64,000 nucleotides of DNA from an uncultured Lachnospiraceae bacterium (lineage in GTDB: Bacteria; Bacillota; Clostridia; Lachnospirales; Lachnospiraceae): positions 1-64,000 of the forward strand of contig CACZJL010000001.1 in the NCBI GenBank assembly GCA_902781505.1, in the 5' to 3' direction. This document shows positions 20,522 to 29,968 of this stretch, in pieces; the stretch's first letter is position 1, and each line of letters starts with the position of its first letter. A program made the translations under genes and the position numbers. The notes below the pieces were generated by a model, which worked only from the letters and a program-made list of their open reading frames with translations, was not told the origin of the DNA and searched no databases.

Positions 20522-22066
20522 ATGAGGAAGAAACCAGTCGTTTTAATGATCATGGATGGTTACGGTCTGACAGATCATACAGAAGGCAATGGAATTAAGG
20601 ATGCAAAGAAGCCAAACTTAGATAAGTTAATGGCAGAATATCCTTATGTAAAGGGGTACGCAAGCGGCCTTGCAGTAGGTCTTCCAGATGGTCAGATGGG
20701 CAACTCTGAAGTTGGTCACATGAATATGGGCGCCGGACGTATCATTTACCAGGAGCTCACAAGAATTACAAAGTCTATTGAAGACGGCGATTTCTTCAAG
20801 AACGAAGCTTTCCTTGCAGCAATTGAAAACTGCAAGAAGAACAACTCTGATCTTCATCTTTTCGGACTTCTTTCTGACGGTGGTGTACACAGCCATCTCA
20901 CACATGTACTCGCATTAATCGAGTTAGCAGCAAAGGAAGGCGTTAAGAACGTTTATGTTCATGGCTTTATGGATGGCCGTGACACACCTACAGATGCAGG
21001 TAAGTCTTATGTTCAGGCTGTCGTTAATAAGTGTAAGGAAGTTGGTGCCGGTAAGGTTGCATCTCTTTCCGGTCGTTACTATGCTATGGATCGTGACAAT
21101 CGTTGGGATCGTGTAGAAAAGGCATATAACGCAATGGTTAATGGCGAAGGTGAAACTGCAGAGGATGCTGTTGCTGCAATGCAGGCATCTTATGATGCAG
21201 GTTTAACAGATGAGTTTGTTGTTCCTACTGTAATCACAGAGAACGGCAAACCTGTTGCAACAATTAAGGATGGCGATTCTATCATCTGCTATAACTTCCG
21301 TCCTGACCGCGCACGTGAAATCACAAGATGTTTCTGCGACGACGATTTCACAGGATTTGAGCGTGGTAAAAGAAAAGACGTATTCTATGTATGCTTCACT
21401 GATTACGATGTGACAATCGGTAACAAGGAAGTTGCATTTAAGAAGCAGGTTATTACGAACACATTTGGTCAGTGGCTTGCAGATAACGGCTTAAAGCAGG
21501 CTCGTATTGCCGAGACTGAGAAGTATGCTCATGTAACATTCTTCTTTAATGGCGGCGTAGAAGAACCAAATGAAGGCGAAGACAGAATTCTTGTCAAGTC
21601 TCCAAAGGTTGCTACATACGATCTTCAGCCGGAAATGAGCGCTCCGGAAGTTTGCGATAAGTTAATAGATTCAATCAAGTCTGACAAGTATGATGTAATC
21701 GTAATCAACTTCGCTAATCCTGACATGGTTGGACATACAGGCGTTAAGGATGCTGTTGTAAAGGCCGTTGAAACTGTTGATACTATGGTTGGTAAGGCAG
21801 TAGAGGCTGTTAAGGAAGCTGACGGCGTTATGTTTATCTGTGCAGATCACGGTAATGCAGAGCAGCTGGTTAATTATGAAACAGGCGAGCCTTGGACAGC
21901 TCATACAACAAACCCTGTTCCATTTATCCTAGTAAACTATGATTCTGATTACACATTAAAGGAAGGCGGTAAGCTCTGCGATATCGCTCCAACATTAATC
22001 GACATCATGGGAATGGAGAAGCCTGCTGAAATGACAGGTGAATCCCTTCTTGTAAAGAAGAACTAA
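20522..22066 (+). CDS. gpmI: 2,3-bisphosphoglycerate-independent phosphoglycerate mutase
   Basis: Converts 3- to 2-phosphoglycerate through a phosphoserine intermediate, using Mn2+. The 514 residues show the alkaline-phosphatase-fold metal site MIMDGYG (D12), the catalytic serine S62 in GNSEVGH, and the C-terminal metal blocks ANPDMVGHTG and CADHGNAE. AAAGGCAGG precedes the ATG. No enolase gene follows; the next gene is secG. Confidence 0.97.
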   Translation: MRKKPVVLMIMDGYGLTDHTEGNGIKDAKKPNLDKLMAEYPYVKGYASGLAVGLPDGQMGNSEVGHMNMGAGRIIYQELTRITKSIEDGDFFKNEAFLAAIENCKKNNSDLHLFGLLSDGGVHSHLTHVLALIELAAKEGVKNVYVHGFMDGRDTPTDAGKSYVQAVVNKCKEVGAGKVASLSGRYYAMDRDNRWDRVEKAYNAMVNGEGETAEDAVAAMQASYDAGLTDEFVVPTVITENGKPVATIKDGDSIICYNFRPDRAREITRCFCDDDFTGFERGKRKDVFYVCFTDYDVTIGNKEVAFKKQVITNTFGQWLADNGLKQARIAETEKYAHVTFFFNGGVEEPNEGEDRILVKSPKVATYDLQPEMSAPEVCDKLIDSIKSDKYDVIVINFANPDMVGHTGVKDAVVKAVETVDTMVGKAVEAVKEADGVMFICADHGNAEQLVNYETGEPWTAHTTNPVPFILVNYDSDYTLKEGGKLCDIAPTLIDIMGMEKPAEMTGESLLVKKN

Positions 22067-22077
22067 ATGACAGACAG

Positions 22078-22109
22078 GCCGTTAGGAGTAATTTCCTGGC
22101 GGCTTTTTT
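22078..22109 (+). terminator. terminator of gpmI
   Basis: GCCG (22078-22081) pairs with CGGC (22100-22103) around an AGGA/TCCT inner stem, followed by six T. Confidence 0.78.
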
Positions 22110-22129
22110 GTGCAGTCCGTCAAATATCC

Positions 22130-22158
22130 TTGCACACAGTGTATTCTTGTGGTATCAT
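22130..22158 (+). promoter_or_regulatory. promoter of secG
   Basis: TTGCAC (22130-22135) and TATCAT (22153-22158) with a 17-base spacer, 34 bases before the secG start. Confidence 0.65.
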
Positions 22159-22192
22159 TACATCATTGTGTGAACGCTAGGAGGTGTATTTC

Positions 22193-22450
22193 ATGTTCGG
22201 TATGTCTATGGCAGATTTCATTCGCCTTGTACTTATGATTGTTTTCTGTATCGTATGTTTTGTTACAACAGTTCTTGTACTTATGCAGGAGAGCAAGCAG
22301 ACAGGTCTTTCCGGAGCTATCTCAGGTGCAGGTGAATCTTACTGGGGTAAGATTAAGGGAAGATCATTAGAAGGAAAGCTTGTAAAGTGGTCTACGGTTC
22401 TTGTAATCGTGTTCTTTGTACTTGGTCTTGTTCTGGATATGAACTTTTAA
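22193..22450 (+). CDS. secG: preprotein translocase subunit SecG
   Basis: Small membrane subunit of the SecYEG protein export channel. I set the start at ATG 22193: AGGAGG lies 8 bases ahead, and an in-frame GTG at 22184 overlaps that site. The 85 residues hold two membrane helices (about 8-30 and 60-81) joined by the family's loop with LMQESKQTGLSGAISGAGE. Its place between gpmI and rnr is common in Firmicutes. Confidence 0.93.
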   Translation: MFGMSMADFIRLVLMIVFCIVCFVTTVLVLMQESKQTGLSGAISGAGESYWGKIKGRSLEGKLVKWSTVLVIVFFVLGLVLDMNF

Positions 22451-22469
22451 TTTAGTGTTAATGTAGATA

Positions 22470-22510
22470 AAGGCTCCCGTTTCCAAGTGAATACGGAGCT
22501 TTTTCTTTTT
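22470..22510 (+). terminator. terminator of secG
   Basis: GCTC.CGT pairs with ACGGAGC (one bulged C) around a 12-base loop, followed by TTTTTCTTTTT. The T-run nearly touches the rnr leader, so rnr may depend on read-through. Confidence 0.7.
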
Positions 22511-22536
22511 GTAAGGATTTAAAGGATAGGAAATTT

Positions 22537-24708
22537 ATGAAGGATGAAATAACTGATAAGAGAAAGAAAGTGATTGCGGATCTGATTTTGCGCAGTGACT
22601 TTTATATTCCGATGAAATGTAAGGAAATTGCAATCCTTCTGGATATTCCAAAGGAACAACGAAATGAACTGCAGGAGATTTTAAATGCTCTTGTTAAGGA
22701 CGGTGTGATAGGAGTTAGCAAGGCTGGGAAATACGGTAAACCTGATAATACGGCAGTAACCGGTAAATTCATTTCCAACCGCAGAGGCTTTGGTTTCGTA
22801 GAAGTAGAAGGAAGAAAAAATGATATCTTTATTCCTGAGAAAAACATCGGCGGTGCGTTTCATGGAGATAAGGTACGTGTAACCATCACTAAAGAAGCTA
22901 AAAAGGGAAAGCGTACGGAAGGTAAGATTATTTCCGTTTTAGAACATGGTATAAAGCAGCTGGTAGGAACGTTTGAGAAGAATAAGTCCTTCGGCTTTGT
23001 AATCCCTGATAATACAAGTATTGGAATGGACATATTCATTCCTGCGGGTTCTGATGCGCACGCGGAAAATGAAGATAAGGTCGTTGTTGAGCTTGTTAAC
23101 TATGGTGCGGGCAATCGCAACCCGGAAGGCCGAATTGTAGAGAATCTCGGTAATATCCATACTCCTGGTACGGATATCACTGCACTTTTACGTGCTTATA
23201 ACATTCCGGTTGAGTTCCCTGGTGAAGTAAAGGAACAGGTTGCGAAGGAAATCCCGGATTATGTTAAGAAGGGACAGCTGAAAGGCCGCCGAGATTTCAG
23301 AAACCTGAAGATTGTGACGGTCGACGGTGATGATACAAAGGATTTCGATGATGCGATTTCCCTTTCCTTTGAGGACGCCGTCTATTCGCTTGGCGTTCAT
23401 ATTGCGGATGTAACGCAATATGTTACAGAAAAGAGCCCGCTTGATAAGCAGGCTTATAAAAGAGGGACGAGTGTGTATTTGCCAGATAGAGTCGTTCCAA
23501 TGCTTCCGTATGAGCTGTCGAACGGTATCTGCTCGTTAAATGAAGGACAGGACCGCTTAACGCTTAGCTGTCTTATGAAGTTTGATGAAAAGGGTAAGCT
23601 GATTGATCACGAAATCTGTGAATCGGTCATCAATGTAAGTCATCGTATGACATATAACCAGATTCAGGCAATTTATGACGGTGATAAGGATCTTTTAAGT
23701 CAGTATGAAGACTGCGAAGAGCTGATTACGCTGTCAGAAAAGCTCTCTAAGATTCTGTTCAAACGCAGAATGAAGCGTGGTTCCATTGAGTTTAATTTCC
23801 CGGAACCTAAGATTCTTTTAAATGAGGATGGAACGGTGCGCGACATCTGTTTGAGACATCGTAATGATGCGACGCAAATGATTGAGGAATTCATGCTTGC
23901 TGCCAATGAAACGGTTGCTGAGGATTTCTACTGGAGACAGATTCCGTTCCTGTATCGAACTCATGGTGAGCCGGATTCTGATAAAATCGACGAGTTGAAG
24001 CGTCTGACAGGTAATTTCGGATATGCTTTAAAGCCGTCTCATGAATCGATTCAGCCGATGGATATCCAAAAGCTTTTGAAGTTCTTTGAGGAGAAAGAGG
24101 AAAATCCTCTGATTTCTGAGATGACACTTCGTTCGATGAAGCGTGCTGAGTACGGTCCGAAATGTATCGGACACTTTGGTCTGGCAGCGAAGTATTATTG
24201 TCATTTTACTTCTCCTATCAGACGATACCCGGATCTTCAGATTCACCGAATCATTAAGGAGACTCTGCATGGTAAAATGTCAGATAAGAGGAGCTTACAT
24301 TTTGAAAAGCTGATGCCGGAGGCAGGCAGACACTGTTCTGAGACGGAACGAAAGGCTGATGAGTTAGAGCGCGAGGGGAAGAAGCTTAAGTGCTGCGAAT
24401 ACATGGAAGGCCATCTTGGCGAAGAGTTTACAGGGCGAATTAGCGGAATTACTTCCTGGGGTATTTACGTGGAGCTTGAAAACAGCATTGAAGGTATGGT
24501 TTCCGTTACTTCTCTTAAGGGCTGTTATACCTATGATGAGCGCCACTACCAGATGGTATCTGAGGTTGGAAACAGGTCGTATCACTTCGGTCAGGAAGTC
24601 CGCGTGAAGGTGGTCAATTCTGATCCTGTTATGAGAACCATTGATTTTGAAATGGCAGACCAGATGAAAGGAACAAAAAAACATGGCAGAAAAGAAAACA
24701 CAAAGTAA
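22537..24708 (+). CDS. rnr: ribonuclease R
   Basis: Processive 3'-to-5' exoribonuclease that degrades structured RNA and works with tmRNA-SmpB to clear stalled messages. The 723 residues show an N-terminal winged-helix-like domain (about 8-65), two cold-shock OB folds (about 70-200), the RNB catalytic domain with DGDDTKDFDDA (D263, D269, D271, D272), a C-terminal S1 domain (about 627-710) and a basic tail. AAAGGATAGG lies before the ATG. It overlaps smpB by 26 bases. Confidence 0.96.
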   Translation: MKDEITDKRKKVIADLILRSDFYIPMKCKEIAILLDIPKEQRNELQEILNALVKDGVIGVSKAGKYGKPDNTAVTGKFISNRRGFGFVEVEGRKNDIFIPEKNIGGAFHGDKVRVTITKEAKKGKRTEGKIISVLEHGIKQLVGTFEKNKSFGFVIPDNTSIGMDIFIPAGSDAHAENEDKVVVELVNYGAGNRNPEGRIVENLGNIHTPGTDITALLRAYNIPVEFPGEVKEQVAKEIPDYVKKGQLKGRRDFRNLKIVTVDGDDTKDFDDAISLSFEDAVYSLGVHIADVTQYVTEKSPLDKQAYKRGTSVYLPDRVVPMLPYELSNGICSLNEGQDRLTLSCLMKFDEKGKLIDHEICESVINVSHRMTYNQIQAIYDGDKDLLSQYEDCEELITLSEKLSKILFKRRMKRGSIEFNFPEPKILLNEDGTVRDICLRHRNDATQMIEEFMLAANETVAEDFYWRQIPFLYRTHGEPDSDKIDELKRLTGNFGYALKPSHESIQPMDIQKLLKFFEEKEENPLISEMTLRSMKRAEYGPKCIGHFGLAAKYYCHFTSPIRRYPDLQIHRIIKETLHGKMSDKRSLHFEKLMPEAGRHCSETERKADELEREGKKLKCCEYMEGHLGEEFTGRISGITSWGIYVELENSIEGMVSVTSLKGCYTYDERHYQMVSEVGNRSYHFGQEVRVKVVNSDPVMRTIDFEMADQMKGTKKHGRKENTK

Positions 24709-25165
24709 TGGTGATCGTTTTTTAGCCAATAACAAGAAGGCGTTCTTTGATTATTTCATCGAAGAACAGCATGAGGCCGGAATCGAGCTTCATGGTACTG
24801 AGGTTAAGTCCTTACGTATGGGCAGAGCTTCCATCAAGGAATCCTATATAGAAATCAAAAACGGAGAGATGTTCATTATTAACATGAACATCTCTCCTTA
24901 TGAAAAGGGCAATATCTTTAACGTAGATTCGAAGCGTCCAAGAAAGCTTCTGATGCACAAAAAAGAAATTACAAAGCTTGCAGGTCAGGTGTCTCAGAAT
25001 GGTTATACTCTGGTTCCTTTAAACGTCCATCTGACACGCGGCCGCGTAAAGGTTGAAATTGGCCTTGGTAAGGGTAAGAAAAATTACGATAAGCGTGATT
25101 CGATTGCAAAGAAGGATCAGAAGCGTCAGGCGGAGAAGGAATTTAAGATTCGTAACCTGAAATGA
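24683..25165 (+). CDS. smpB: SsrA-binding protein SmpB
   Basis: Binds tmRNA and takes the codon-anticodon place on a stalled ribosome in trans-translation. The 160 residues show the OB-fold blocks (HGTEVKSLRMGRASIKESY near 37; YEKGNIFNVD near 74) and a very basic C-terminal tail that enters the mRNA channel. The ATG lies inside the end of rnr, so translation is coupled. The tmRNA gene lies about 110 bases on: a complete rescue unit. Confidence 0.97.
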   Translation: MAEKKTQSNGDRFLANNKKAFFDYFIEEQHEAGIELHGTEVKSLRMGRASIKESYIEIKNGEMFIINMNISPYEKGNIFNVDSKRPRKLLMHKKEITKLAGQVSQNGYTLVPLNVHLTRGRVKVEIGLGKGKKNYDKRDSIAKKDQKRQAEKEFKIRNLK

Positions 25166-25233
25166 TGGCTGGAGCTTAAGCGGTTGCAGCTTATAAAGAA
25201 AAGGCTGTATCTGCGATTTTTAAGTGCAAATAC

Positions 25234-25263
25234 TTGACAAACAGGTGTTCACCCGTGTAAGCT
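25234..25263 (+). promoter_or_regulatory. promoter of ssrA
   Basis: A perfect TTGACA (25234-25239) is followed after 18 bases by a weak TAAGCT (25258-25263). The tmRNA 5' end lies 11 bases on. Confidence 0.6.
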
Positions 25264-25273
25264 AAACATGCAA

Positions 25274-25628
25274 GGGGTAGTAAAGGTTTCGACAGGGATT
25301 TTGAATCTGGAGAAGCTATCCGGAAGATGTGCCGTTAAAACTCAAACTTAAATACAAACGCTAACGACAATTTAGCAATCGCTGCCTAAGTGCAGCAGTC
25401 AGCCTTTGAGCACCTGCTCTCAGAGATTCTGACTTCAAACAGGCAGGAAACGACTTTCACAAAGCTTTGCGTGAAAGGGGCGTAATATGAAGCTACGAGA
25501 GTACAAGGAGCGTTTATCCGCCAGGTACTTAAGGAACGAACAGGGTCGGCCTGTGACAACGATAAACTATGATAGTAGAAGGACAGTGGATGGGTCTTTG
25601 GACACGAGTTCGACTCTCGTCTACTCCA
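25274..25628 (+). ncRNA. ssrA: transfer-messenger RNA
   Basis: 355 nt. The tRNA-like ends are clear: GGGGTAG at the 5' end pairs with CTACTCC at the 3' end, with the AAGGTTTCGACAGGGAT D-loop region and GAGTTCGACTCTC T arm. The tag reading frame ends NANDNLAIAA and stops at 25387-25389. An in-frame TAA at 25336-25338 means the resume codon lies between 25339 and 25362; its exact place is uncertain. The 3' CCA is not encoded. The smpB gene is immediately upstream. Confidence 0.97.
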
Positions 25629-25638
25629 TATAACCCTT

Positions 25639-25667
25639 AAAGACAGCCGTTTGGCTGTCTTTTTTTC
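25639..25667 (+). terminator. terminator of ssrA
   Basis: A perfect 10-bp stem (25639-25648 / 25653-25662) with a GTTT loop and a T-run, 10 bases after the tmRNA end. Confidence 0.93.
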
Positions 25668-25820
25668 TGCCTGCAGGAATGCAACAGGTTTCACAATGCC
25701 GTGCCTGAAGTGGACGGACAGGTGTATTCCCGTGCAGGTGAGGAATTCTTGCAGAAAAGTTCTGACAGTGATAAAATATCAGTAAAGAACGTACAGTCAC
25801 ATCTGAAAGTGAGGTAGTTA

Positions 25821-26225
25821 ATGTCAGATATTGGTATTATGGGGGCCAAAGTCGAACATATCAGACTTGGCGAAGGCAAGGTAAGCGGGCTTGATGAGAA
25901 CTATGTAACGGTCACTTTTAAAAATAAGCAGGAGAAGACTTTTCAATATCCTGCGAGTTTTGAGAAGTTTTTGACCTGTAAGGATGAAAAGACGGCTGTG
26001 ATTATCGGCAATGCGTTAGAGGAGTTTAAAAAAGCGAAAGCACAGATTGAAGCCGAAAAACAGAATCGGATTCAGGCGCTTGAGCAGCATCTGAACGAGA
26101 TTCATGCAGAAGCCCTTGCAAAGAAGGAGAAGGCCGCTAAGGCGAAGAAGGCCAGAAAAGCAAAACTTCTTGGACTTACTGAAGACAAGGAGGTTTCGGA
26201 AGAAGAAAAGCCGTCGGAAGGCTGA
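25821..26225 (+). CDS. unknown protein with SH3-like start and Lys/Ala coiled coil
   Basis: A 134-residue soluble protein. Residues about 8-50 (GAKVEHIRLGEGKVSGLDENYVTV) look like a small beta barrel of the kind found in nucleic-acid-binding proteins such as the C-terminal segment of some UvrD-type helicases. Residues about 65-115 form a basic Lys/Ala/Glu coiled coil, and the tail is acidic. I cannot name a family. A GAGGTAG site lies before the ATG. Upstream lies the tmRNA terminator; prsW follows after about 50 bases. Confidence 0.65.
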   Translation: MSDIGIMGAKVEHIRLGEGKVSGLDENYVTVTFKNKQEKTFQYPASFEKFLTCKDEKTAVIIGNALEEFKKAKAQIEAEKQNRIQALEQHLNEIHAEALAKKEKAAKAKKARKAKLLGLTEDKEVSEEEKPSEG

Positions 26226-26272
26226 TGGCTCAGTGCTTTCAAATAAGAAGAAATGAAAAAGGGGAATGAGTT

Positions 26273-27034
26273 ATGTTTTTATTGCTTTCGTTGCTGTTCA
26301 GCTATGATTTCTGGATGTTTGTGGTTGCTATTGCGCCGGCAATTGTTCTGCTTCGGTACGTCTATAAGCAGGACAAGGTGGAACCGGAACCGACAGGACT
26401 GATTATCAAACTGATGATTGGTGGCGTGCTTGCAGCCCTGGCATCGATGTTTCTTGAATGGCTCGGAGATGAAATTCTCGGAATCTTTGTGAATCAGAGT
26501 TATCGCTATTATGAGATGCTTGAATATTTCCTTGTAGTAGCGGTAAGTGAGGAGAGTACAAAGCTGTTCTTCTGTAATAAGTTCACGTTTCATAATAAGG
26601 AATTCAATTACCGTTTTGATGGAATCGTCTATACGGTTGCAACATCCTTAGGATTTGCCCTGTTTGAGAATATACTGTATGTGTACGAATATGGGTTTGG
26701 AACTGGAGTTTTTCGTGCCCTTCTTTCCGTGCCGATGCACATGTGTTTTGCTGTATTCATGGGATACTTTTACGGCAGAGCGAGACTGGCTGACGCAAGA
26801 GGAGAGGTGTCAAAAATGAAGAATGAAAAGCTTGCGGGACTTCTGGTAGCAATTATCATCCATGGAATTTATGATACGGCCTGTTCGTTTAAGGACCTGG
26901 AACATACTCTGTTCTTCCTCTGTTTTGTAGTGGTTGTTTACATTGTGATTTTCAATCTGATTAAAAAAGAGTCTAAGAGTGATGTGCCGGTTGAAGGCAC
27001 CATTTCTACACCAATATTTTTTGTCCGCAAATAA
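26273..27034 (+). CDS. prsW: PrsW family intramembrane protease
   Basis: A 253-residue membrane protein with about seven helices. The family residues are present: EE-x2-K (E93, E94, K97 in SEESTK), FENILY (E132), HMCFA (H156) and HGIYD (H197). In Bacillus subtilis PrsW cuts the anti-sigma factor RsiW; the substrate here is unknown, and no anti-sigma gene is near. The ATG follows AAAGGGGAATGA. It converges on a DtxR-type regulator. Confidence 0.88.
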   Translation: MFLLLSLLFSYDFWMFVVAIAPAIVLLRYVYKQDKVEPEPTGLIIKLMIGGVLAALASMFLEWLGDEILGIFVNQSYRYYEMLEYFLVVAVSEESTKLFFCNKFTFHNKEFNYRFDGIVYTVATSLGFALFENILYVYEYGFGTGVFRALLSVPMHMCFAVFMGYFYGRARLADARGEVSKMKNEKLAGLLVAIIIHGIYDTACSFKDLEHTLFFLCFVVVVYIVIFNLIKKESKSDVPVEGTISTPIFFVRK

Positions 27035-27077
27035 CCGATATATGCAGTGAAAAAGAAACGCGGGGAGGGTAAAAAAC

Positions 27078-27111
27078 AGGCCGAAAGAGTAATCTTCCGG
27101 CCTATTTTTAC
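27078..27111. terminator. bidirectional terminator
   Basis: AGGCCG (27078-27083) pairs with CGGCCT (27098-27103) with an inner AAGA/TCTT stem. An A-run lies before it and a T-rich run after it, so it serves both converging genes. Confidence 0.8.
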
Positions 27112-27113
27112 TT

Positions 27114-27488
27114 TTAGTTTACTGGATGTTCCTTTAAGAAGCTTTTGATTGCCGCAAAACTTTCATCGGATAAGTCGTGCTCGACTCTGCATGCATCTTC
27201 GGTTGCGGTCTCTTCATCGACCCCCATGGCAGTAAGCCAGGCGGAGATGACTTCGTGACGTTCAAAGATGCGTTCGGCAATTGCCTTACCGCTTTCTGTG
27301 AGATAAATATAACCGGCGTCTGTCACAGTAATATGCTGTGCTTCGCGCAAATTTTTCATTGCTACGCTGACGCTGCTCTTCTTATAGCCCATGTCGTTTG
27401 CAATATCGACCGAACGGACAACAGGAAGTGTTTTGCTGAGCATCAGGATTCTCTCAAGGTAATCTTCAGCTGATTCATGTGGATGCAT
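27114..27488 (-). CDS. metal-dependent repressor, DtxR/MntR family
   Basis: A 124-residue DNA-binding regulator of the short MntR type (no SH3 domain). The winged helix covers about 1-65 and the dimer and metal-binding helices follow. Likely ligands match Bacillus MntR: D9 and E12 (AEDYLE), the H of ERHEV and the E, E, H set in EDACRVEHDLSDES. Manganese is the likely signal, by family only. AGGTGAATT precedes the ATG. It is divergent from a two-component system; no transporter is nearby. Confidence 0.85.
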   Translation of the reverse strand: MHPHESAEDYLERILMLSKTLPVVRSVDIANDMGYKKSSVSVAMKNLREAQHITVTDAGYIYLTESGKAIAERIFERHEVISAWLTAMGVDEETATEDACRVEHDLSDESFAAIKSFLKEHPVN

Positions 27489-27564
27489 AATTCACCTCGC
27501 GTTCTTGAATTAGTTTCATATAACTATATCACAAAATGTTCAGACTTTAAAGGGGTAGAATGCC

Positions 27565-27593
27565 TTGTGCTAAGTTTTGCCACATTCTATAAT
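27565..27593 (+). promoter_or_regulatory. promoter of the two-component system
   Basis: TATAAT (27588-27593) is perfect; a TTGTGC -35 lies at 27565-27570 with a 17-base spacer. The start codon is 30 bases on. Confidence 0.55.
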
Positions 27594-27622
27594 GAATACA
27601 TAGTTATTAAAGGAGGTCCTGC

Positions 27623-28315
27623 ATGATGGATGATATTAAAGTGCTTGTTGTTGACGATGAAAGCAGAATGAGAAAGCTTGTGCACGACTTTTTAAAAAGA
27701 AACGGATACAATGTGATTGAAGCTTCTGATGGAGAAGAAGCTCTTGAGAAGTTTTATGCCGATAAAGATATTTCCCTTGTGATTCTCGATGTTATGATGC
27801 CTAAGATGGATGGCTATGAAGCATGTCGTGAAATCAGAAAGACTTCTAAGGTCCCTGTGATTATTCTGACGGCAAAGGGTGAGGAAGATGATGAACTGAC
27901 CGGATTTGACTGTGGTGCAGATGAATATATTGCGAAACCATTTTCACCGAAAATCCTCTGTGCAAGGGTTGATGCGCTGGTTCGCAGAAGCTATCCTGAC
28001 GCAGGCAAGAGCTCGGTGAATATCGGTGGTATTGAAATCGATGAAGCAGCTCATATCGTTCGAATCGATGGCGAAGAGATTGAGCTTTCGTTCAAGGAGT
28101 TCGAGCTTTTATCGTATTTTGTAGAAAACAAGGGGATTGCTCTGTCACGTGAGAAGATTCTGAATAATGTCTGGAATTATGACTATTTCGGTGATGCAAG
28201 AACTATTGACACGCATGTAAAGAAACTCAGAAAGAAGATGGGACCAAAGGGCGATTACATCCGCACGATCTGGGGTATGGGTTATAAGTTTGAGGTACCG
28301 GTAAATGAAGCGTGA
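27623..28315 (+). CDS. response regulator, OmpR/PhoB family
   Basis: A 230-residue transcription factor with an N-terminal receiver domain (phosphorylated D56 in LVILDVMMPK, acidic D11-D12, and the K in IAKPF) and a C-terminal winged helix (about 130-226, with TIDTHVKKLRKKMG as recognition helix and IRTIWGMGYKF as wing). It overlaps the kinase gene by 11 bases, so the two form a coupled pair. The target genes are unknown; nothing adjacent shows the signal. Confidence 0.94.
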   Translation: MMDDIKVLVVDDESRMRKLVHDFLKRNGYNVIEASDGEEALEKFYADKDISLVILDVMMPKMDGYEACREIRKTSKVPVIILTAKGEEDDELTGFDCGADEYIAKPFSPKILCARVDALVRRSYPDAGKSSVNIGGIEIDEAAHIVRIDGEEIELSFKEFELLSYFVENKGIALSREKILNNVWNYDYFGDARTIDTHVKKLRKKMGPKGDYIRTIWGMGYKFEVPVNEA

Positions 28316-29930
28316 TGAAAATGTAAAGCTCAGGTATTCCATCCGTTTTCGCGTCATGTGTTTCTTTGCCGCATTGCTCTGTATGCTGCTCGTAATTATA
28401 CTGGTGCTGAATACATTTGCTGCGGAACCGTTTTACATGAGCAAGAAGCGTTCAAATATGATGAACGCCTATGGGAGTATCAGCTCAGTATTGACCGATT
28501 ATGTTGCCGGCAGTGTCACGAAGGATGAGATGACAAGTAAGATTGACTCCATCGTCAGTGTGGAATCGGTTGATGTACTGGTTGTCGATTCAAGCTGGAT
28601 GGTACTGTATCACAACAGCCGCGATGACAAGGAAATGCTGATGCGTCTTCGTGCCGACATTTTTAATAATGATTTATACACTCCGGTGGACAAAACGGAG
28701 GAGAAAGACGGCAGCAGACAGTCGGCACCGGAAGGCGTTGAAAAGCCGGATACAAATGGTGCATTTTCCATGCGGGGCTCCGGTGTAACCGAGAATCGTG
28801 AAATCTTAGAGGAAAGCTCCGAATATACGCTTGCCAAGATTTATGACGAAAACAGGGCGGGTGAGTATTACGAACTTTGGGGCACCTGTGGTAATGGTAC
28901 TTCTATGATTATTCGTGTTCCACTTGAAGCGATTCATGATAATGTTCAGATTACAAACCGTTTTATTAAGTTCGGTGGTCTTCTGGTACTGATTGGCGGT
29001 GGTATTTGTTCATTTATCTTCTCAGGATTCATTGCCAGACCGATTAAGAAACTCTGTGCACTCAGCCAGAGAATGTCCAGACTTGACTTTAATGCGAAAT
29101 ACGAAGGCAAGGATCAGGGCGAAATCGGGATGCTTGGAGAATCCATGAATGAAATGAGTAAGAGCCTGGAGTCTAATATTGCTCAGTTAAAGTCGGCGAA
29201 TGCCGAACTGAAACGGGATATTGACCGCAAGGTTGCAATTGATGATATGCGTAAGGAGTTCTTATCCAATGTCTCCCATGAGCTGAAGACGCCAATCGCG
29301 CTGATTCAGGGTTATGCGGAAGGACTGAAGGATGGAATTACAGATGACCCGGAAAGCATGAATTATTACTGCGATGTTATTATTGATGAAGCGCAGAAGA
29401 TGAATGCCATGGTTAAGAAGCTTCTGACGTTAAATCAGATTGAATTTGGCAATGAAGAGCTGGTGTTTGAGCGCTTCAGTCTGACAGAGCTTGTATCAAG
29501 TGTCGCTTCGGCCAATCAGCTGCGTGCGTCACAGAAAGGTATTACCCTGTCTTTTGAGCAGCCAAAGGATGCTTACGATGTATGGTGTGATGAGTACAAG
29601 ATTGAAGAGGTCATCACAAATTATATCAGCAATGCAATCAACCACTGTACCGGTGTGAAAAAGATTCGAATTTGGATTACCGAAGAGGGCGAAAACTACC
29701 GCGTTCATGTATTTAATACAGGCAAGCCAATTCCGGATGAAGACCTTGATAAAATCTGGATTAAGTTTTATAAGGTCGATAAGGCCAGAACCCGTGAATA
29801 TGGTGGTAATGGAATCGGCCTAAGTATTGTTAAGGCAATCCTTGATTCCTATGGTCGTGACTGTGGTGTGTTTAATCACGATGACGGCGTTGAGTTCTGG
29901 TTTGAACTTGACCGTACCAATAAGGGATGA
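28305..29930 (+). CDS. sensor histidine kinase
   Basis: 541 residues: a first membrane helix (about 17-38), an extracellular region of some 180 residues, a second helix (about 222-242), a HAMP domain (about 243-295), the phosphorylated H325 in NVSHELKTPI, and an ATPase domain with an N-box (ITNYISNAINHC), and G-boxes ending YGGNGIGLSIVK. The sensor region has a loop rich in charged residues and glycine (about 130-165) and no cache motif that I can name. It pairs with the upstream regulator. Confidence 0.93.
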   Translation: MKRDENVKLRYSIRFRVMCFFAALLCMLLVIILVLNTFAAEPFYMSKKRSNMMNAYGSISSVLTDYVAGSVTKDEMTSKIDSIVSVESVDVLVVDSSWMVLYHNSRDDKEMLMRLRADIFNNDLYTPVDKTEEKDGSRQSAPEGVEKPDTNGAFSMRGSGVTENREILEESSEYTLAKIYDENRAGEYYELWGTCGNGTSMIIRVPLEAIHDNVQITNRFIKFGGLLVLIGGGICSFIFSGFIARPIKKLCALSQRMSRLDFNAKYEGKDQGEIGMLGESMNEMSKSLESNIAQLKSANAELKRDIDRKVAIDDMRKEFLSNVSHELKTPIALIQGYAEGLKDGITDDPESMNYYCDVIIDEAQKMNAMVKKLLTLNQIEFGNEELVFERFSLTELVSSVASANQLRASQKGITLSFEQPKDAYDVWCDEYKIEEVITNYISNAINHCTGVKKIRIWITEEGENYRVHVFNTGKPIPDEDLDKIWIKFYKVDKARTREYGGNGIGLSIVKAILDSYGRDCGVFNHDDGVEFWFELDRTNKG

Positions 29931-29968
29931 AGCCTTTTTAGAGCTTTAAGAACAATCTGAGAATATAT

